Origin: DUMJ01 sp964655195
GTDB taxonomy: Bacteria; DUMJ01
Length of the DNA: 10,820 nucleotides
Assembly (NCBI GenBank): GCA_964655195.1
Contig: CAZZLK010000136.1
Coordinates: 1 to 10,820, forward strand
Direction: 5' to 3'
Of the stretch, positions 6,479 through 10,820 are shown one piece after another. Below the pieces are notes generated by a model. It was not told the DNA's origin, made no database searches, and was given only the letters and a program-made list of their open reading frames with translations. The translations under genes and the position numbers were made by a program. Numbering within the stretch: position 1 is the stretch's first letter; the number at the start of each line of letters is the position of its first letter.

Positions 6479-7731
6479 AAGTACCTCCTTGGATCAGTTA
6501 TTTTCCCTGTAAGACAGGAGACAGCAACCGTTGCTGGAGATGCTAGATATATAAAGGCCTTGTTATTCCCCATTCTCCCTTTGAAGTTTCTGTTGGCAGT
6601 GGAGATTACATTTTCTCCATCTGAAGGAACACCGGCATGCGTCCCAACACATGGGCCACACCCTGGAGGGATTACAGTTGCACCAGCATTTATTAACTTC
6701 TCTATGATCCCCCTTTTCATCGCTTCCAAGTATATACTTTTTGAGGCGCATCCAACTATAAGCCTGACTTTAGGATGTATCTGTTTCCCCTCAAGTATAT
6801 TTCCTGCTATTTCCAGATCTTCCAACCTGCCATTGGTGCAGGTTCCTATAAACCCCTGATGTATAGGGACATCTCCTACATCACTGATATTTACCACATT
6901 GTCAACTCTGTGGGGTAGGGCAACTTGAGGCTCTAGTTTACTCACATCTATCTCTATAATGGATTCATAGTTCGCCAGTGGATCTATTGATAACTCTTTG
7001 GATACTTCTCTACCATGTTCCTTTAGCCATACCTTTGTCTTTTCGTCTAAAGGAAATATGCCTGCCTTTGCTCCTACCTCTACCGCCATATTAGATATAG
7101 TAAATCTGGCATCCACACTGAGCTGGTCTATCACTTCTCCATCGAATTCTAACGCCTTATAGGTAGCACCATCCGCACCTATAAGCCTTGCCAGATACAA
7201 AACGATATCTTTAGAATAAACTCCGTTCGGAATCTTTCCAGACAGGACTACTCTTACAGATGAAGGGATCTTAAACCATAACTTTCCAGATAGCATAACA
7301 GCAGCAAGTTCACTGGAACCTATTCCGGTGGCAAATGCTCCAACTGCCCCATAAGTACAGGTATGTGAATCTGCTCCAACTATAATGTCATACGGACCTG
7401 CAAACCCATACTCGGGGATAAGCTGATGACATATACCACTACCAATATCAAAGAGCCTTACCCCTTGCTCATAGGCAAATTCTCTCATCAATTTGTGCAG
7501 GTTAGAAAAACCCTCATTTGGACTGGGAGCTCCGTGATCGATCACCAGTGCAATCCTATCTGGCTTTAAGACCTTTTTCCCTCCCATCTCGTAGAACTTC
7601 TGTATGGCAAGAGGAGATGTCCCATCTTGTCCCATAGCAAAATCCACATCTACTACAACTACCTCTCCTACTTTTGGTTCTCTTCCAAGATGTGATTCAA
7701 ATATCTTCTCTGTAAGTGTTTTATGAGGCAT
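6475..7731 (-). CDS. aconitase/3-isopropylmalate dehydratase family large subunit (LeuC-type)
   Basis: Iron-sulfur subunit (418 residues) of a two-subunit hydro-lyase. Cys298 in GTCTNG and Cys358/Cys361 in PPGCGPC are the three [4Fe-4S] ligands, leaving one iron for substrate. Other family blocks are DHGAPSPN (65-72), VGADSHTCTYGA (118-129) and NRNFKGRMGN (380-389). The length and separate small subunit are typical of the archaeal/bacterial isopropylmalate dehydratase and homoaconitase group, not of the fused aconitases AcnA/AcnB. In this operon it probably acts on the product of the upstream synthase, either citrate to isocitrate or homocitrate to homoisocitrate; leucine synthesis is less likely because the neighbouring dehydrogenase is of the isocitrate type. 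The start overlaps the upstream gene by 11 nt with AAGGA-rich sequence before it, and the stop overlaps the small subunit by 4 nt. Confidence 0.9.
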   Translation of the reverse strand: MPHKTLTEKIFESHLGREPKVGEVVVVDVDFAMGQDGTSPLAIQKFYEMGGKKVLKPDRIALVIDHGAPSPNEGFSNLHKLMREFAYEQGVRLFDIGSGICHQLIPEYGFAGPYDIIVGADSHTCTYGAVGAFATGIGSSELAAVMLSGKLWFKIPSSVRVVLSGKIPNGVYSKDIVLYLARLIGADGATYKALEFDGEVIDQLSVDARFTISNMAVEVGAKAGIFPLDEKTKVWLKEHGREVSKELSIDPLANYESIIEIDVSKLEPQVALPHRVDNVVNISDVGDVPIHQGFIGTCTNGRLEDLEIAGNILEGKQIHPKVRLIVGCASKSIYLEAMKRGIIEKLINAGATVIPPGCGPCVGTHAGVPSDGENVISTANRNFKGRMGNNKAFIYLASPATVAVSCLTGKITDPRRYL

Positions 7732-8857
7732 TTTCCTTTTCCTTAAGATAATCCTGGTATAGGATCATAAGTTCTTTGTCGAATAATGGTCTTTTTAGAT
7801 CTACTGCAAGGGCTCTTACCCTAGGCAGAAGTTCGTTGGCAACCTCAGGAGAAATTTCAATCCCATATTCCTGGAATTTCTTTATAATAGCATGGCTTCC
7901 AGAGTGCTTACCAATAACTATCTGTCTCTCTAATCCAACGTCTTCGGGATTAAATACCTCATAGGTTCTGGTATACTTTAGGACTCCATCAGCATGAATT
8001 CCAGACTCGTGGGCAAAGACATTAGTACCAACTATTGCCTTACTGGGTGGTAGAGGTCTAGCAGATGCCCTGGCGACATACTCACAGATCTCTCTGAATT
8101 TCTCTGTCTTTATCCCTAGATCTATATTCCACAGATACTTTAAAGCCATAACTACCTCTTCAAGTGCAGCGTTTCCTGCCCTCTCTCCCAAGCCATTAAC
8201 GGTAACTCCAGCAAATTCTGCCCCTGCCTTTATGCCTGCCAGTGTATTTGCAGTTGCCATCCCAAAGTCATTATGGGTATGCATCTCTATAGGGATGTCG
8301 ACCTTTTCCTTTAGGGCCTTTATGGTCTCGTACATCTTAAATGGGTCCATAATACCTACAGTATCGCAGTAACGCAGTCTGTCAGCCCCAGCCTGTTTTG
8401 CCACTGTAGCAAACTGTACAAGGAAGTCCATATCTGTCCTGGATGCATCCTCTGCGTTTACAGAGACATAGACTCCTTCCTTCTTAGCAAACTCTGTAGC
8501 TTTAGCCATATTCTCTAGTACCCATTCTCTTGTCTTCTGTAGCTTGTACTGAATGTGTATATCTGATGTTGAGATAGAAATAGCAACCGCATCTACTCCA
8601 CATCTGAGTGAAGCCTCCACATCACTGATTACCGCTCTATTCCAGCCCATAATGCTAGCTTTTAATCCTAACTTTGTTATGGCTTTTATAGCTTCTGCCT
8701 CGTCTCCACCCATAACAGGGATCCCTGCTTCGATCTGATGGACGCCAATCTCATCTAACATTCTGGCTATCTGTATCTTCTCTGCCTTAGAAAACACTAC
8801 TCCTGCTGTCTGCTCCCCATCTCTTAGGGTAGTATCCACTATCTTAATCTGACTCAT
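7721..8857 (-). CDS. homocitrate synthase (NifV type) or Re-citrate synthase
   Basis: Acetyl-CoA-dependent Claisen condensing enzyme of the isopropylmalate/homocitrate/Re-citrate synthase family (378 residues, the usual NifV length). The TIM-barrel start DTTLRDGEQTAGV (8-20) carries the catalytic Arg12 and metal-ligand Asp13. EMHTHNDFGMATANT (191-205) supplies metal ligands His193 and His195, and GLGERAGNAALEE (222-234) and AHESGIHADG (282-291) follow. There is no C-terminal leucine regulatory domain, which argues against LeuA. The overall pattern is NifV-like, but Re-citrate synthases of anaerobes such as Clostridium kluyveri belong to the same family and are commonly annotated as homocitrate synthase. 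The dehydrogenase downstream favours citrate as product. No nif genes are in view. It is the first gene of the operon: ATG at 8857 with GGAGG (8871-8867) 9 nt upstream, a promoter at 8961-8990 and a leader of about 97 nt. Confidence 0.85.
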   Translation of the reverse strand: MSQIKIVDTTLRDGEQTAGVVFSKAEKIQIARMLDEIGVHQIEAGIPVMGGDEAEAIKAITKLGLKASIMGWNRAVISDVEASLRCGVDAVAISISTSDIHIQYKLQKTREWVLENMAKATEFAKKEGVYVSVNAEDASRTDMDFLVQFATVAKQAGADRLRYCDTVGIMDPFKMYETIKALKEKVDIPIEMHTHNDFGMATANTLAGIKAGAEFAGVTVNGLGERAGNAALEEVVMALKYLWNIDLGIKTEKFREICEYVARASARPLPPSKAIVGTNVFAHESGIHADGVLKYTRTYEVFNPEDVGLERQIVIGKHSGSHAIIKKFQEYGIEISPEVANELLPRVRALAVDLKRPLFDKELMILYQDYLKEKENAS

Positions 8858-8877
8858 CTTATAACACCTCCAATTGG

Positions 8878-8890
8878 GGTATAATATACC
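8878..8890. repeat. perfect 13-bp palindrome in the operon leader
   Basis: GGTATAATATACC reads the same on both strands around a central A/T pair. It lies just upstream of the ribosome binding site of the condensing-enzyme gene. It could be an operator or part of a leader RNA structure. A short AT-rich palindrome may also occur by chance. Confidence 0.4.
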
Positions 8891-8938
8891 TAGACCTGAT
8901 CTAAGCCTAGGATTTTCCGAGCTTAATTCTAAAGACTT

Positions 8939-8953
8939 TAACTATACTAGTTA
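8939..8953. promoter_or_regulatory. candidate operator palindrome at the operon start site
   Basis: TAACTATACTAGTTA has perfect 6-bp arms around a 3-bp centre. It begins immediately downstream of the predicted transcription start (about 8954) of the operon promoter, where a bound repressor would block initiation. A second palindrome, TAAAGACTTTA (8930-8940), abuts it. The regulator is unknown. Confidence 0.4.
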
Positions 8954-8960
8954 GCTTAAG

Positions 8961-8990
8961 ATAATAACGGATAGAAGGGATCTTTGTCAA
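8961..8990 (-). promoter_or_regulatory. sigma70-type promoter of the citrate/homocitrate operon
   Basis: On the minus strand a perfect TTGACA (8990-8985) is followed after 18 nt by TATTAT (8966-8961), a five-of-six match to the -10 consensus. It sits between the tRNA and the first operon gene and predicts a start near 8954. Confidence 0.7.
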
Positions 8991-9011
8991 TAGATTTGTG
9001 AATAAAAAATA

Positions 9012-9086
9012 TGGTGGAGCTGACGGGACTTGAACCCGTGACCTCTTCCATGCCAAGGAAGCGCGCTCCCTCTGCGCCACAGCCCC
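9012..9086 (-). tRNA. tRNA-Ala(GGC), CCA encoded
   Basis: The minus strand folds into a complete cloverleaf: acceptor GGGGCTG with CAGCTCC, D arm GCGC/GCGC with loop AGAGGGA, anticodon stem CTTCC/GGAAG with loop TTGGCAT, a 5-nt variable region AGGTC, and T arm ACGGG/CCCGT with loop TTCAAGT. Anticodon GGC (9054-9052) reads GCC/GCU alanine codons, and the G3-U70 wobble pair that marks alanine tRNAs is present. The discriminator is A, and the 3' CCA is encoded at 9014-9012. A T-rich run (TATTTTTTATT) follows directly and may end the transcript. Confidence 0.97.
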
Positions 9087-9104
9087 ACACTCTTAACACT
9101 AAAG

Positions 9105-9133
9105 ATTATACCCTATAATTAATAGATATGCAA
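9105..9133 (-). promoter_or_regulatory. promoter for the tRNA gene
   Basis: On the minus strand TTGCAT (9133-9128), a 17-nt spacer and a perfect TATAAT (9110-9105) lie 19 nt upstream of the mature tRNA 5' end, leaving a short 5' leader for RNase P removal. The -35 matches only three of six positions. Confidence 0.6.
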
Positions 9134-9139
9134 GATGTT

Positions 9140-10156
9140 CTACTTTTCTCTATTTTCCAGGTAATAGGTAAGTTCCATAAGGAGACCTATGTTTTCCTTG
9201 TCCAGTGGAAGGCATTCTATCATCTCCCTCGCTTTAGAAAGGTAAGAAGCTACCTTTTCCTTACATAAATTCATTATTCCAGAACTTTCGAATAGCTTTA
9301 TGATGTATTCTATATCTTTTTCTGTTTTGTCTTTATTCAGTACGACCTCTCTAGCCTCTGGTCTTTCTTTAAGTCCAAGGATAATTGGATAAGTCTTTTT
9401 ATTCTGCCTTAAGTCACTCCCGACGGGTTTTCCTGTGACCTTTGGGTCTCCCCATAGCCCAAGTATATCATCCAGTATCTGAAAACCCAAACCAAGATTT
9501 CTTGCAATAGAAACAAACTGTTCCGCAAGATCTTCCCTTTCTGATACAACTGTCCCCATTTCCAAACTTGCCTCAAACATACTGCAGGTTTTCCCTTGAA
9601 CCATCTGTAGATATTCTTCTATCTCTACATCTTGCCTCTCTTCAAAACTTACATCCATAAACTGTCCCTGACAGAGTCTGAATATTGCTGTATCAAGGAT
9701 ATCTATGAGTCTGTACTTTTTATAGTAATCTAACCTTGAGTCCAGGATGGCTTTATGGGCAAGAGATATCATTGCATCTCCGACATTTATCCCCTGCGCA
9801 ATTCCCCATATACTCCAGACAGTCTCTCTTCCTCTTCTAAATAGATCTTTATCCTGTATATCGTCATGGACAAGAGAAAAGTTGTGTGTCAATTCTAGGG
9901 CTATCCCGGGAGGATAGGAGTCTTCTATTCTTCCTCCAGTTATCTTACACACGAGACTGCAGAGAACTGGCCTCAATCTTTTTCCTTTATAGGAATCTTC
10001 CTTTTTAAAATCCCTGTTGAGCCATCCCATATGATAGCGGATGATGTTTGTCAGCGGATCATTTGGCAGTTTATCAAAGAAAGCTAGCAGACTTTCTTCT
10101 ATCTTTTGAGAGATATGGCTAATTTCGTCTTGAAGTCTTCTGGATACCTTATCCAT
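9140..10156 (-). CDS. short-chain trans-polyprenyl diphosphate synthase, probably GGPP synthase of archaeal type
   Basis: Condenses isopentenyl diphosphate with allylic diphosphates in the cytosol (338 residues). The substrate-binding block GKRLRPVL is at 58-65, the first Asp-rich motif DDIQD at 98-102 in HNFSLVHDDIQDKD, and the second motif DDILG at 229-233, followed by GKPVGSDLRQNKKTYP (242-257). The first motif lacks the two-residue insertion of bacterial farnesyl diphosphate synthases, and Phe93 sits five residues before it. That pattern is described for archaeal-type geranylgeranyl diphosphate synthases, so a C20 product is my prediction. The second motif ends in Gly rather than Asp, which is common in related enzymes. 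The gene begins 3 nt after the rnfC stop, so the two are probably co-transcribed. The product could serve quinone, carotenoid or membrane lipid synthesis; nothing here decides which. Confidence 0.88.
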   Translation of the reverse strand: MDKVSRRLQDEISHISQKIEESLLAFFDKLPNDPLTNIIRYHMGWLNRDFKKEDSYKGKRLRPVLCSLVCKITGGRIEDSYPPGIALELTHNFSLVHDDIQDKDLFRRGRETVWSIWGIAQGINVGDAMISLAHKAILDSRLDYYKKYRLIDILDTAIFRLCQGQFMDVSFEERQDVEIEEYLQMVQGKTCSMFEASLEMGTVVSEREDLAEQFVSIARNLGLGFQILDDILGLWGDPKVTGKPVGSDLRQNKKTYPIILGLKERPEAREVVLNKDKTEKDIEYIIKLFESSGIMNLCKEKVASYLSKAREMIECLPLDKENIGLLMELTYYLENREK

Positions 10157-10159
10157 TAC

Positions 10160-10819
10160 CTACTTTCTTCTCCTCTTATTTATCTCAGCTTTGGCAAACC
10201 TTATTAGATGCACTAGAGGTCTCCTGGAAGGGCATATGTAGGCACAGCTGCCACATTCTATACAGTCGAGCGCATATAATCTGTAGGCATCATCGAACCT
10301 CTTTTGTTCTGCCAGATTCCCCAATTCTAGAGGAAGTAAACCCATTGGACAGGCATCTACACACTTTGCACACCTTAGACAGGGATAAATTTCTTCTTCT
10401 ATACTTGTAAGTGCTATAATACCAGAAGTCCCCTTTATGACTGGTACTTCAAGAGTCCATTGTGCAACGCCTGTCATTGGTCCACCAGATATGACCTTTT
10501 TAGTTTCCTGTTTTAGTCCTGTATACTCCAGTATGTCTTTGAACTGGGTTCCGATTCTCACTCTAAAGTTACCCGGTCTCTCTACTCCATCTCCACTTAC
10601 CGTTATAACTCTGGAAATAAGGGGGCTTCCCTCGCATACTGCCTTGGCTATACTGTATGCGGTCTGTACATTGTTTACCACTACCCCAACGTTAAGGGGA
10701 AGTTTGCCAGAAGGGACCTCTCTGTTTAGAATTGCCTTTATCAGATGTTTCTCTGAGCCCTGAGGGTATCTTGTCGGAAGAGACACTACCTTTATATCCC
10801 CATATCCTTTTATTTTACT
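10160..10819 (-). CDS. rnfC: RnfC, ion-translocating ferredoxin:NAD+ oxidoreductase subunit C, 5' end outside window
   Basis: C-terminal 219 residues of RnfC, the peripheral electron-transfer subunit of the membrane Rnf complex, which couples ferredoxin oxidation by NAD+ to sodium or proton pumping. The frame stays open to the right edge: GYGDIKV precedes VSLPTRYPQGSEKHL, a typical RnfC block, so an apparent GTG start at 10786 is internal. Visible features are VGVVVNNVQTAYSI, VSGDGVERPGNFRVRIGT and SGGPMTG of the NADH/FMN-binding region, and two 4Fe-4S sites at the C-terminus, CLRCAKCVDACP (residues 147-158) and CIECGSCAYICP (186-197). The C-terminus is short, without the Ala/Lys-rich extension of E. 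coli RsxC, as in clostridial forms. Usually rnfD follows rnfC; here a prenyl synthase does, so the complex is either encoded upstream in another order or elsewhere. Confidence 0.9.
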   Translation of the reverse strand, partial: SKIKGYGDIKVVSLPTRYPQGSEKHLIKAILNREVPSGKLPLNVGVVVNNVQTAYSIAKAVCEGSPLISRVITVSGDGVERPGNFRVRIGTQFKDILEYTGLKQETKKVISGGPMTGVAQWTLEVPVIKGTSGIIALTSIEEEIYPCLRCAKCVDACPMGLLPLELGNLAEQKRFDDAYRLYALDCIECGSCAYICPSRRPLVHLIRFAKAEINKRRRK

Positions 10820-10820
10820 G

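Noticed and set aside
6522..6536. Palindrome CAGCAACCGTTGCTG inside the large-subunit gene.
   Set aside because: Seven-bp arms with a 1-nt centre are expected about once by chance in a window of this length, and it lies in conserved coding sequence.
6455..6859. Plus-strand open frame of 134 codons opposite the large and small dehydratase subunit genes.
   Set aside because: It is antisense to well-supported coding sequence with intact iron-sulfur motifs and has no recognisable domain.
4969..8857. Reading the operon as leucine biosynthesis (leuA, leuC, leuD, leuB).
   Set aside because: The synthase lacks the LeuA regulatory domain and is NifV-like, and the dehydrogenase has the Ser-x-Asn isocitrate motif rather than isopropylmalate-type residues.
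8858..8960. Possible T-box or lysine riboswitch in the operon leader.
   Set aside because: No T-box antiterminator sequence, no terminator hairpin with T run and no multi-helix conserved core were found; the leader is also too short.
10784..10786. GTG as the start of rnfC.
   Set aside because: The frame continues upstream to the window edge with RnfC-like sequence (GYGDIKV), so this codon is an internal valine.
1..10820. CRISPR array, insertion sequence, phage or toxin-antitoxin genes.
   Set aside because: No regularly spaced direct repeats, transposase, integrase or paired terminal repeats are visible; all long frames match metabolic or exported proteins.

Overview
The window comes from an AT-rich bacterial genome. 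The lifestyle signals are a partial rnfC (Rnf ferredoxin:NAD+ oxidoreductase, typical of anaerobes), strong GGAGG-type ribosome binding sites, frequent AGA/AGG and ATA codons of the kind common in thermophilic anaerobic lineages, and near-continuous minus-strand operon packing. No gene here fixes the phylum; an uncultured or thermophilic anaerobic lineage is an inference only.

Layout. Positions 2-1561 (+) hold the 3' part of a GH116 glycoside hydrolase, convergent with a small C_GCAxxG_C_C redox protein gene (1567-1989, -). A divergent intergenic region separates that gene from an exported protein made of beta-sandwich domains (2146-3285, +), which ends in a strong GAAA-loop hairpin terminator. 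That hairpin runs into the stop codon of a convergent five-gene minus-strand operon (8857 down to 3319). In order, the operon encodes a NifV/Re-citrate-synthase-family enzyme, a LeuC-type and a LeuD-type aconitase-family subunit, an isocitrate-type decarboxylating dehydrogenase, and a 548-residue alpha-toroid/beta protein resembling heparinase II/III-type lyases. Upstream are a good sigma70-type promoter, a leader of about 97 nt with palindromes, a tRNA-Ala(GGC) with its own promoter, an archaeal-type geranylgeranyl diphosphate synthase and the 3' end of rnfC, all on the minus strand.

The central system. An automatic annotation would call the first four operon genes homocitrate synthase, homoaconitase and homoisocitrate dehydrogenase (2-oxoadipate or lysine route). 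The dehydrogenase, however, keeps the whole isocitrate-binding set known from E. coli Icd (Ser-x-Asn, three Arg, Tyr) and the Lys-Tyr pair linked to NADP use, where homoisocitrate dehydrogenases differ. My preferred reading is a compact citrate-to-2-oxoglutarate module: Re-citrate synthase, a LeuCD-type aconitase and NADP-isocitrate dehydrogenase, feeding glutamate synthesis in an anaerobe. The 2-oxoadipate route remains open.

The flanking GH116 enzyme and the lyase-like protein suggest glycan use, but they sit in different transcription units. No mobile element, CRISPR array or phage gene was seen. No gene-free stretch exceeds 300 bases; the largest gap between protein genes (8858-9139) contains the tRNA, two promoters and the operon leader.
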